NCBI RefSeq assembly: GCF_001552535.1
Contig: NZ_BCRJ01000003.1
Coordinates: forward strand, 205,217 to 269,216
From: Nocardioides jensenii JCM 1364 = NBRC 14755
GTDB lineage: Bacteria > Actinomycetota > Actinomycetes > Propionibacteriales > Nocardioidaceae
DNA length: 64,000 nucleotides
Direction of reading: 5' to 3'
Of the stretch, positions 7,362 to 15,345 are shown piece by piece. The position numbers and the translations under genes were made by a program. The notes under the pieces were generated by a model. The model saw nothing but the letters and a program-made list of their open reading frames with translations, was not told the DNA's origin and did not search any database. How positions within the stretch are numbered: the stretch's first letter is position 1; each line of letters opens with the position of its first letter.

Positions 7362-8255
7362 ATGCGCGCGATCTGGAAGGGTGCGGTGTCGTTCGGCCTC
7401 GTGTCCGTACCCGTGAAGTTGTACTCCGCCACCGAGAGCCACGATGTGTCGTTCCGGCAGGTGCACGCCAAGGACGGCGGGCGCATCAAGTACCAACGCG
7501 TCTGCAGCATCGACGGCGAGGAGGTCCCGTACGCCGACATCGCCAAGGGCTACGAGACCGAGGACGGCGAGATGGTCATCCTCAGTGATGACGACATGGC
7601 CGAGCTTCCGTCGACCTCCTCCCGGGAGATCTCGGTCGAGAAGTTCGTGCCCAGCGGCCAGATCGACCCGATGCTGTTCGAGAAGTCCTACTACCTCGAA
7701 CCGGAGAAGACCGGGGCCAAGCCCTACGCCCTGCTGCGCCAGGCGCTCCTCGACGCCGACCGGATGGCCGTCGTGACGGTCGCGTTGCGGCAGCGTACGT
7801 CGGTGGCGGTGCTGCGAGTGCGCGACGACGTGATCGTGCTCCAGACCATGATGTGGCCCGACGAGATCCGCACGCCCGACTTCTCGGTCGAGGCCGGCGA
7901 GGTCAAGGACAGCGAGGTCAAGATGGCCGAGATGCTGGTCGAGACCTTGGCCGGCGACTTCGACCCGGCCGAGTTCGAGGACGACTACGCCGGTGCCGTG
8001 GAGGCCCTGGTCAAGACCAAGATCGAGGGCGGCGAGGTCAAGCGGACCCCGACCGCCACCAAGTCCTCCGGCGAGGTCGTCGACCTGCTTGCCGCGCTGC
8101 AGAAGTCGGTGGCCGCCGCGAAGGAGGCTCGCGGAGAGCCCGCCACCGAGGCACCTGCCAAGAAGGCGGCGGCCAAGAAGACATCGGCGAAGAAGAAGCC
8201 GACCACCAAGAAGGCGGCGGCGAAGAAGACATCGGCGAAGAAGAAGTCCGCCTGA
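7362..8255 (+). CDS. ku: Ku family DNA end-binding protein
   Basis: The protein begins MRAIWKGAVSFGLVSVPVKLY, the hallmark N-terminus of bacterial Ku, and continues through the ring-forming Ku core (to about residue 250). The C-terminal tail holds two copies of a lysine/alanine repeat (KKAAAKKTSAKKK), a type of extension linked to DNA binding and end joining in other bacterial Ku proteins. It forms a homodimer that threads onto DNA ends and recruits the ligase and polymerase encoded divergently. AATACT ends six bases before the ATG, suggesting a leaderless transcript. Confidence 0.96.
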   Translation: MRAIWKGAVSFGLVSVPVKLYSATESHDVSFRQVHAKDGGRIKYQRVCSIDGEEVPYADIAKGYETEDGEMVILSDDDMAELPSTSSREISVEKFVPSGQIDPMLFEKSYYLEPEKTGAKPYALLRQALLDADRMAVVTVALRQRTSVAVLRVRDDVIVLQTMMWPDEIRTPDFSVEAGEVKDSEVKMAEMLVETLAGDFDPAEFEDDYAGAVEALVKTKIEGGEVKRTPTATKSSGEVVDLLAALQKSVAAAKEARGEPATEAPAKKAAAKKTSAKKKPTTKKAAAKKTSAKKKSA

Positions 8256-8383
8256 CCATCCGCTGCTCGGCCAACCCCAGTCTTCCTTCGCTGACCTGTT
8301 CAACACTCGACTCGGCGGTCTACTGTCGAACGTGTCGTGCTGCTCGGCACGGCTTCGTGGGGGACTGAAGGGCAACGACGAAC

Positions 8384-9058
8384 ATGAGCACGTCTGGGGG
8401 TGTGTCGGCGACCCTGCTGACACGTCTGATGCTTGCCGAGGCACGCGTCAGGGACTACGAAGAGACCATGCACGAGATCGGCGCCACCATCGCCGGTGTC
8501 AACGCGGCCGCAGGGCTGCTCCTGCTGCACGAGGCACAGCTCGACGACCGGCAGTCCGGCTCGCTGCGCACGATGCTCGGCTCCGAGCTGGCCAGGCTCG
8601 GCCGGCTGCTCACCGACGAAGGCGACCCGTCACCGAAGCGCCTCGACATCGATACCGTCCTGCACCCGCTGGTGACCGCCCAGCGCCTGCTGGGCCACGA
8701 CGTGGACTGGCATCCCAGCGGACTGGAGGCCATGGGTGTCACCGACGCCCTGGCCGAGGCGGTGAACATCCTGCTCACCAACGCGGTCAGCCACGGCCGC
8801 GGCGCACCCATCGCCGTGACGGTCGACCAGATCGGCGACACGGTCGCCGTGACGGTCTCCGACCGCGGCCCCGGAGTGCCGGCCGGCCTGGGTGAGGCGA
8901 TCTTCCGGCGCGGGGAGCGCAGTGACTCCTCCGACGGCCGGGGCCTCGGCCTCTACGTCGCCCGGGAGCGGATGCAGGAGCAGGGCGGCACGCTCGAGCT
9001 GCAGGACACCGCCCAGGGGGCGCGGTTCCGGATCACCCTGCCCGGCATCGATCGCTAG
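8384..9058 (+). CDS. Soluble histidine kinase without membrane segments
   Basis: This 224-residue protein consists only of a dimerisation/phosphoacceptor-like helix (TMHEIGATIAGVNAAAGLL) and an ATPase domain with N-box NILLTNAVSHG, G1 DRGPGVP and G2 GRGLGLYVA. LHPLVTAQRLLGHDVDWHPSG closely matches the same region of the membrane kinase at 1303-2856, so it is a sensor-less paralogue. No response regulator is adjacent; the regulators at 195-926 and 2853-3536 are the nearest candidates. It is followed by a strong bidirectional terminator. Confidence 0.85.
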   Translation: MSTSGGVSATLLTRLMLAEARVRDYEETMHEIGATIAGVNAAAGLLLLHEAQLDDRQSGSLRTMLGSELARLGRLLTDEGDPSPKRLDIDTVLHPLVTAQRLLGHDVDWHPSGLEAMGVTDALAEAVNILLTNAVSHGRGAPIAVTVDQIGDTVAVTVSDRGPGVPAGLGEAIFRRGERSDSSDGRGLGLYVARERMQEQGGTLELQDTAQGARFRITLPGIDR

Positions 9059-9108
9059 CCAGGCTGGGCAGCCCCGTGCCGGCTGAGGTCGGTGTCGGTG
9101 TGGTGGAC

Positions 9109-9133
9109 GGGCGCGCGGCCATGCCGCGCGCCC
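9109..9133. terminator. Bidirectional hairpin between kinase and GDH genes
   Basis: GGGCGCGCGGC (9109-9119) and its exact complement (9123-9133) flank a 3-base loop. The hairpin lies between two convergent genes and probably terminates both. There is no T-run, as is common in actinobacteria. Confidence 0.65.
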
Positions 9134-9195
9134 TCAGGCAAACGAGACCACCGGCCTCCCGGCGTGCGTACGCCGAGCGACCGTGAGGTGCGGAC

Positions 9196-12100
9196 TCAGC
9201 TCGTGGCCAGCAGGCCGCGCACCACGCGCAACCCGACCGACATCCGCGCCAGGTCGGCGTCGTCGTCGGAACAGATCTCCTCCAGCGTCGCCACGGCGCG
9301 CGTGATCAGGACCTCGTCCTTGTCCTCCCAGTCGGCGATGCGTGCCGTCGCGGACTCCTCGGGCGAGGTGGAGGTGAGCACCTGCGAGGTGAGCCGGGCG
9401 TGCACGGCGTGCAGGTCGTCACGCAACGCTGCACGGGCCATGGTCTGCCAGCGGTCCTCACGCGGCAACGCCAGGATGCGGGCCACCAACGACGGCAGCC
9501 CGAGGCGCTCGCCCAGCGCGAAGTGCACCCGAGCCACCTCGAGCGGGTCGATGCCCTCACGCTCGGCGGTCTCGACGATGCTCAGGATCATGTAGGCCGG
9601 TGAGAGCACGGCAATCCGGGCCGCCAGGTCCTCGGGGACACCCTGTTCGATGCGATAGTCCCGGCGCTGCTCGAAGGCATCGAGCTCGCGCCCGGTGATC
9701 AAGGTGGGAAGCTCGGCCATCACCTTCTGGGTGGTCACCGAGAAGAAGTCAACCGTGGCCTCGCTGTCGAGCGGTGGACGGCGGTTGGTGACCAGCCAAC
9801 GGGAGGCCCGTTCGACCAGGGTCCGCATCTCGATGCGCATCCGGGTCTGCACCTCGGCCGGCAGCTTGTTGTCATACGACTTCAGCTCGTCACGCAGGGC
9901 CAGGGAACCGAAGATCTCCCGGGCCACGAAGTTCGCGCGAGTGAGCTCGGCCGCCGTGGCCCCGGTCTCCCCGCCCAGACGCGGCCAGAAGGTCATGCCG
10001 GCACCGTTGACGAGGTCGTTGACCACCTGGGTCACGATGATCTCGCGACGCAGCGGGTGACTCTCCATCTGACTCCGGTAGCCCTGACGCATCTTCTCCG
10101 GGAAGTAGGCGAACAGGTCACCACGCAGATAGGGGTCATCGGGGAGGTCGGAGGCCAGCAGCTCGTCGGCGAGCACGATCTTGGTCCAGGCCATCAGCAC
10201 CGACAGCTCCGGCAGCCTCAGACCCTCTCCCCGATCGAGCCGTTGCCGCACCTGCCGCGAGGTGGGCAGCGCCTCGAGGTCCCGGTTCAGGACACCACGG
10301 CGCTCGAGCTCCTTCATCCAGTCCTCGTGCACGTGCAGCAGCGGGGCCGCGTTGGCCACACCGTTCGCGAGCGCGAGGTTCTGTTCGTAGTTGTCGCGCA
10401 GCACCAGGTCGGCGACCTCATCGGTCATCGTGGCCAACAGCTCGTTGCGCTGCTTGACCGTCAGGTCGCCGTCGCGCACCACACCGTCGAGAAGGATCTT
10501 GATGTTCACCTCGTGGTCGGAGGTGTCGACGCCCGCGGAGTTGTCGATGAAGTCGGTGTTCATCCGGCCACCGTTCTCGGCGTACTCGATGCGGCCACGC
10601 TGGGTGAAGCCGAGGTTGCCACCCTCCCCCACGCACTTCACCCGGAGATCTTCTCCGTTGACGCGGATCGGGTCGTTGGCCTTGTCACCCGCATCGGCGT
10701 GGGACTCGTCGGAGCCCTTCACGTAGGTGCCGATGCCGCCGTTCCAGAGCAGGTCGACGGGCGACGTCAAGATCGCCTTCATCAGGTCGTTCGGGGCCAT
10801 CGACGTGATCCCGGCGTCGATGTCGAGTGCTTCGCAGATCTGCGGTGTCAACGGAACCGACTTCAGCGACCGGCGGAAGACTCCACCGCCCTCGGAGATC
10901 AGCGAGGTGTCGTAGTCCTGCCACGACGAGCGGGGCAGGTCGAAGAGTCGACGACGTTCGGCGTAGGACGCAGCCGAGTCGGGCGTGGGGTCGAGGAAGA
11001 TGTCGCGGTGGTCGAAGGCGGCGACGAGACGAGTGTGCTCGGAGCAGAGCATGCCGTTGCCGAACACGTCGCCGGACATGTCGCCGATGCCGACCGCGGT
11101 GAAGTCCTCGTTCTGGCAGTCGACCCCCATCTCGCGGAAGTGGCGCTGGACCGAGACCCAGGCACCGCGGGCGGTGATCCCCATCCCCTTGTGGTCGTAG
11201 CCGACCGAGCCACCCGACGCGAACGCGTCCCCCAGCCAGAACCCGTAGTCGTTGGCGACGCCGTTGGCGATGTCGGAGAACGACGCGGTGCCCTTGTCGG
11301 CGGCCACCACGAGGTAGGCGTCGTCGCCGTCATGGCGCACCACGTCGACAGGGGGCACGGTCTCCCCGTCGACCAGGTTGTCGGTGATGTCGAGCATGCC
11401 GCTGATGAAGGTCTTGTAGCAGGCGATCCCCTCAGCCAGCCACGCGTCGCGGTCAGACATGTCGGGCAGCTGCTTGCAGAAGAAACCACCCTTGGAACCG
11501 ACTGGAACGATCACGGTGTTCTTCACCATCTGGGCCTTGACGAGTCCGAGCACCTCGGTGCGGAAGTCGTCGCGGCGATCGGACCATCGCAGCCCGCCAC
11601 GGGCCACCGCGCCGAAGCGGAGGTGGACACCTTCGACACGCGGAGAGTAGACGAAGATCTCGTACTTCGGCCGCGGCTCGGGCAGGTCGGGGATCGCCGA
11701 GGGCTCCAGCTTGAAGGAGATGTAGGGCTTGGTGCCGCCCTCCTGGAAGTAATTGGTGCGCAGTGTCGCGTCGATGATCGTGCGGTAGGAACGCAGGATG
11801 CGGTCGTGGTCGAGACTCGCGACGTCGTCCAGCGCGCGGTCGATGCGCTCGCAGACGACCTCGGCGTCGGCGGTCGAGCTCGGCTCGAACCGAGCCTCGA
11901 AGAGCTGCACCAGGAGCCGGGTGATGTCGACGTTGCTGCGCAGAGCGCCTTCGATGTAGTCCTGCGCGAACGGTGTGCCGCCCTGACGCATGTATTTCGC
12001 GATCGCGCGCAGCAGCGTCGCCTGCCGCCAGGTGAGCCCGGCGGCCAGCACGAGGGCGTTGAAGCCGTCGATCTCGTTGCGGTCCTCCCAGACCGCCCGG

Positions 12101-14025
12101 ATCGCGTCCTGGAACAGCTCCCGGGTGTTGGCGGGCAGGTCGCGTCCGTAGGCGAGACCGAACTCATAGAGGTACGACGGCCGGCGCAGATGCTCCAACT
12201 CGTAGGGACGCTCGTCGACGACCTCGACCCCCATCGAGCTCAGCATGGGCAGGATCTGGCTCAACGACAGGGGCGAGCCGATTCGGTAGAGCTTCAGCCG
12301 GGCCTCGCCACGACCTGCGTCGAGGTGCTCGTAGAGAGACAGGTCGATGCCCTCGTCGCCCGTGATCGCCTCGAGACGACCGAGGTCCACCGCGCCCGTG
12401 CGGGCGGAGAAGTCCTCTTTGTAGGCCTCGGGGAACGACTCGACGTAGGCCTGACTCAACCGGGCGCCGACTTCTTCGCCGTACTCGCTCACCACGGCCG
12501 CGGTGAAGTCGTCCTGCCACGAGCGGGCCGCCTCGATCAGCTCGCGCTCGAGGCCGGCGCCGTCGATCTCACGCACGGTCTGTCCCTGCGGTGGTCGGAC
12601 GACGAAGTGCACACGGGCCATGTTGGACTCACTGACTCGCACCGTGAACTCCACCGAGTCGCCGCCGAGACGGTCACGGAGGATGGCGGCGATGCGCTCG
12701 CGCACCGTCGTGTTGTAGCGATCGCGGGGCAGGTAGACCAGGCAGGAGAGGTAGCGGCCGTAGGTGTCACGTCGGACGAACAGTCGCAGCTGGCGCCGCT
12801 CGCGGGTGTACATCACCGCTTCGGCGATCTCGCTGAGCTGGTCGACCGGTGTCTGGAAGAGCTCGTCGCGCGGGTAGTTCTCCAACGTGTCCATCAGCGC
12901 CTTGCCGGCGTGGCTGTGCGGCTCGAAGCCGACCCGAGCCATCACCTGGGCCGCCTTCTCGCGCAGCAACGGGATGCGGGTCAGGGACTCGGTGTAGGCA
13001 GCGCTGGAGAAGAGCCCGAGGAACCGGCGTTCACCGATCACGTCACCGGCCTCGTCGAAGACCTTGACGCCGACGTAGTCGAGGTAGGCGTCGCGGTGCA
13101 CGGTTGCCCTCGAGTTGGCCTTGGCCAGGACCAGCAGCACCTTCTCGCGTGCCTTGGCCTTGACCAGCTCGGGCAGCCGACCGAACGCCGCCGACAGGTC
13201 GGGGTCCGAGCGCAGGATGCCGAAGCCCGTGCCGGGGACCGCCCGCAACACGTCGTCACCCTCCACCACCTCGAGCTGGTACTCGCGGTAGCCCAGGAAG
13301 GTGAAGTGGTCGTCGGCCAGCCAGGTCAGGAGATCACGACCCTGCTGAACCTCCTCGGCGGGCAACGGCGGAGGGTTGGCGCTGAGATCGTCGACGATCT
13401 CATTGATCTTGTCGTGCATTCGCTGCCAGTCCTCGACCGCTTCACGCACGTCGCGCAGCACCCGCTGGAGCGCGGCCTCGATGGAGGCGATGTCGTCGCC
13501 CTCGGGGATGCGGTCGATCTCGACGTGCATCCACGACTCGCGAACCGAGCCCGCGTCCCCAGTGGCCGCCACGCCGTCCTCGGCGACGGCGATGTCCTGG
13601 AGCTCGCCGGTGATCGAGCGAACCACGTCGAAGTGCGGGTGCACGATGACATGCAGGTTCCGTTGCTGCTCGGCCAGCGCCATCGTGACCGAGTCGACCA
13701 GGAACGGCATGTCGTCGGTGACCACCTCGACCACCGAGTGCGCGTTCGCCGACCAGCCGTGCTCCTGCACAGTGGGCGTGAAGACCCGCACGTTGGCGGT
13801 TCCCTGCGGCCTGGTCAGCCCCAGACGCCAATGACTCGCCAGGGCGCCGTAGAGATCGACCTCGCTGCGGTCACAGACGTCTTCGGGCGCGACGTGGCGG
13901 TAGTACGCCTTCAGCATCGCGGGCACGTGCTCGAGCGGAGGCCCGCCCGTGCCCTTGCGATTCGCGGCCAGATCGGTGGCCTTGGCGATCAACGTGGACT
14001 TGTTGTCATCGAGGGTGTTCGACAC
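9196..14025 (-). CDS. gdh: NAD-specific glutamate dehydrogenase, large (180-kDa class)
   Basis: At 1609 residues this matches the giant L_180 family of NAD-dependent glutamate dehydrogenases, which oxidatively deaminate glutamate to 2-oxoglutarate. The long N-terminal half contains regulatory ACT-like regions. The catalytic dehydrogenase segment follows from about residue 700 (for example RGGLRWSDRRDDFRTEVLGLVKAQMVKNTVIVPVGSKGGF and later NGGIGTYVKGSDESHADAGDKANDPIRVNG). It starts at GTG 14025, with TAGTGT ending six bases upstream. The neighbouring P5C dehydrogenase makes glutamate, so both fit amino-acid catabolism. The long open frame on the opposite strand is a shadow. Confidence 0.96.
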   Translation of the reverse strand: MSNTLDDNKSTLIAKATDLAANRKGTGGPPLEHVPAMLKAYYRHVAPEDVCDRSEVDLYGALASHWRLGLTRPQGTANVRVFTPTVQEHGWSANAHSVVEVVTDDMPFLVDSVTMALAEQQRNLHVIVHPHFDVVRSITGELQDIAVAEDGVAATGDAGSVRESWMHVEIDRIPEGDDIASIEAALQRVLRDVREAVEDWQRMHDKINEIVDDLSANPPPLPAEEVQQGRDLLTWLADDHFTFLGYREYQLEVVEGDDVLRAVPGTGFGILRSDPDLSAAFGRLPELVKAKAREKVLLVLAKANSRATVHRDAYLDYVGVKVFDEAGDVIGERRFLGLFSSAAYTESLTRIPLLREKAAQVMARVGFEPHSHAGKALMDTLENYPRDELFQTPVDQLSEIAEAVMYTRERRQLRLFVRRDTYGRYLSCLVYLPRDRYNTTVRERIAAILRDRLGGDSVEFTVRVSESNMARVHFVVRPPQGQTVREIDGAGLERELIEAARSWQDDFTAAVVSEYGEEVGARLSQAYVESFPEAYKEDFSARTGAVDLGRLEAITGDEGIDLSLYEHLDAGRGEARLKLYRIGSPLSLSQILPMLSSMGVEVVDERPYELEHLRRPSYLYEFGLAYGRDLPANTRELFQDAIRAVWEDRNEIDGFNALVLAAGLTWRQATLLRAIAKYMRQGGTPFAQDYIEGALRSNVDITRLLVQLFEARFEPSSTADAEVVCERIDRALDDVASLDHDRILRSYRTIIDATLRTNYFQEGGTKPYISFKLEPSAIPDLPEPRPKYEIFVYSPRVEGVHLRFGAVARGGLRWSDRRDDFRTEVLGLVKAQMVKNTVIVPVGSKGGFFCKQLPDMSDRDAWLAEGIACYKTFISGMLDITDNLVDGETVPPVDVVRHDGDDAYLVVAADKGTASFSDIANGVANDYGFWLGDAFASGGSVGYDHKGMGITARGAWVSVQRHFREMGVDCQNEDFTAVGIGDMSGDVFGNGMLCSEHTRLVAAFDHRDIFLDPTPDSAASYAERRRLFDLPRSSWQDYDTSLISEGGGVFRRSLKSVPLTPQICEALDIDAGITSMAPNDLMKAILTSPVDLLWNGGIGTYVKGSDESHADAGDKANDPIRVNGEDLRVKCVGEGGNLGFTQRGRIEYAENGGRMNTDFIDNSAGVDTSDHEVNIKILLDGVVRDGDLTVKQRNELLATMTDEVADLVLRDNYEQNLALANGVANAAPLLHVHEDWMKELERRGVLNRDLEALPTSRQVRQRLDRGEGLRLPELSVLMAWTKIVLADELLASDLPDDPYLRGDLFAYFPEKMRQGYRSQMESHPLRREIIVTQVVNDLVNGAGMTFWPRLGGETGATAAELTRANFVAREIFGSLALRDELKSYDNKLPAEVQTRMRIEMRTLVERASRWLVTNRRPPLDSEATVDFFSVTTQKVMAELPTLITGRELDAFEQRRDYRIEQGVPEDLAARIAVLSPAYMILSIVETAEREGIDPLEVARVHFALGERLGLPSLVARILALPREDRWQTMARAALRDDLHAVHARLTSQVLTSTSPEESATARIADWEDKDEVLITRAVATLEEICSDDDADLARMSVGLRVVRGLLATS

Positions 14026-14031
14026 AACTCG

Positions 14032-14061
14032 ACACTAGAGCCGTGGGTGTGACCCGGACAA
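14032..14061 (-). promoter_or_regulatory. Promoter of the glutamate dehydrogenase gene
   Basis: On the minus strand a weak -35 TTGTCC (14056-14061), an 18-base spacer and the -10 TAGTGT (14032-14037) precede the GTG start by six bases. This implies a leaderless message. Confidence 0.5.
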
Positions 14062-14135
14062 CACCACCCACCACACCCGCACGAACGTCACCGAAACGTT
14101 AGGCGGCGGGCCGAGTTTCGGCCATGATGTCGGGC

Positions 14136-14606
14136 ATGAAGATCCAACACTCCGTCAGGTACGACGCTCCCGTCGCCGACGTCTACGCGATGCTCACCGA
14201 CCCGGCGTTCCGCGAGAAGGCAACCACGGCCCAGGTCGTCACGAAGCTCGATGTCTCCGTGGTGGCCGGCTCGGTGACCATCGACACGGTCCGGCCCAAC
14301 ACGGATGTCCCAGCGTTCGCCAAGGCGGTGGCCGGTGAGAGCACGCACTCCGTCCAGGCGGAGCAGTGGACGGACGGCACCACCGCGGCTTTCAGTGTGA
14401 AGATGCCCGGCAAGCCGGGTCACATCAGCGGCACCAGGCGTCTCATCTCCGACGGCCAGGCCACCCTCGACACCTTCGACGGCGAGGCAAAGGTGTCGAT
14501 CCCCCTGGTCGGCGGCAAGATCGAGAAGTTGATCGCGGACAAGCTCACCAGCTCCTGGAACATCGAGCACTCCGTGGGTACCCAGTGGCTGGAAGGCGAC
14601 CGATGA
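14136..14606 (+). CDS. DUF2505 family protein (first of a tandem pair)
   Basis: This protein of about 156 residues has the features of the actinobacterial DUF2505 family: an N-terminal AxVADVYAMLTDPAFREK pattern and a C-terminal VSIPLVGGKIEKLIAD...W pattern. The family is thought to adopt a START/SRPBCC-like lipid-binding fold; its function is unknown. The start may be ATG 14136, 14127 or 14124. Its stop overlaps the start of a second DUF2505 gene by ATGA, indicating local duplication and coupled translation. Confidence 0.85.
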   Translation: MKIQHSVRYDAPVADVYAMLTDPAFREKATTAQVVTKLDVSVVAGSVTIDTVRPNTDVPAFAKAVAGESTHSVQAEQWTDGTTAAFSVKMPGKPGHISGTRRLISDGQATLDTFDGEAKVSIPLVGGKIEKLIADKLTSSWNIEHSVGTQWLEGDR

Positions 14607-15094
14607 AGAAGCTGACGCATGAGCTGACCTACCCCGGAGCCACGGTCGAGCAGGTGGTCGCCATGGTCTCCGACCCGGCCTTCCGCGAGGCGGTGGCCGA
14701 CTACCAGGGTGTCATCCGCAAGACCGTCACGGTCTCGGGCGAGGTGCCGGCCAAGCGGATCGAGGTCGAGATCGTGCACGGCACCGACCGGGTGCCGTCG
14801 TTCGCGAAGAAGTTCGTCGGCGACGAGATCCCGATCGTCCAGGTCGAGACGTGGTCCTCCGACACGGCGGCCGACGTGGAGGTCACGATCCCGGGCAAGC
14901 CCGGTGACATGAAGGGCACCGCCCGCATCGAGCAGCGCGGCGACGATGTGGTCGAGACCCTCGACCTGGCCGTGCAGGTGAAGATTCCGCTGGTCGGCGG
15001 CAAGGTCGAGGACCTCATCGTCGGTCTGCTGGCCAAGGGCTTCAAGGCCGAGAACAAGGTCGGCCTCACGTGGCTTGCCGGCGAGTGGAGCTGA
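14603..15094 (+). CDS. DUF2505 family protein (second of a tandem pair)
   Basis: This 163-residue paralogue of the preceding gene shares the TDPAFRE-like motif near residue 30 (VSDPAFREAVADYQ) and the VKIPLVGGKVEDLIVGLL segment near the end. It starts at ATG 14603 within the preceding stop. Its 3' end overlaps by 29 bases the convergent small membrane protein gene. The function is unknown; a lipid-binding SRPBCC-like fold is inferred from the family. Confidence 0.85.
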   Translation: MKKLTHELTYPGATVEQVVAMVSDPAFREAVADYQGVIRKTVTVSGEVPAKRIEVEIVHGTDRVPSFAKKFVGDEIPIVQVETWSSDTAADVEVTIPGKPGDMKGTARIEQRGDDVVETLDLAVQVKIPLVGGKVEDLIVGLLAKGFKAENKVGLTWLAGEWS

Positions 15095-15275
15095 CCTCAC
15101 CCACCTCGGCCTCGGCCCGTTCCTCGGCGGCGATGTCGCGACGGCGTACGACGTAGACCACGGCGCCCAGCAGCAGGAACGGTCCGAACGCGACCGCCAC
15201 CACCAGCCACTGCTCGTAGGCGTGCAGCTTGCCCATGTGCTGGGCAAGGATCGAGACCATCATCTGTGCTGTCAT
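15066..15275 (-). CDS. Small single-span membrane protein
   Basis: This 69-residue protein has one clear membrane segment (about residues 22-42, WLVVAVAFGPFLLLGAVVYVV) followed by the positive RRRD stop-transfer sequence and an acidic tail. It starts at ATG 15275, just after the putative pruA terminator, so it may be transcribed separately. No family is recognised. The overlap with the end of the DUF2505 gene lowers confidence a little. Confidence 0.6.
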   Translation of the reverse strand: MTAQMMVSILAQHMGKLHAYEQWLVVAVAFGPFLLLGAVVYVVRRRDIAAEERAEAEVGEVSSTRRQAT

Positions 15276-15304
15276 GACGGCCCCAGTCTCTCACCGGGGC
15301 CGTC
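15276..15304 (-). terminator. Hairpin downstream of pruA
   Basis: GACGGCCCC (15276-15284) pairs with GGGGCCGTC (15296-15304) across an 11-base loop, between the stop of the P5C dehydrogenase gene and the start of the small membrane protein gene. Confidence 0.5.
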
Positions 15305-15345
15305 AGGACAGCCAGACAGGTCTGCCGGACGGGCCCGCCCGTGCG

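Noticed and set aside
8161..8252. Tandem DNA repeat in the ku 3' end
   Set aside because: It encodes the lysine/alanine tail typical of bacterial Ku and is explained by the protein.
10057..14052. 1331-codon open frame on the plus strand
   Set aside because: It is antisense to the glutamate dehydrogenase gene and its translation is a His/Val/Glu/Arg-rich shadow with no domain.
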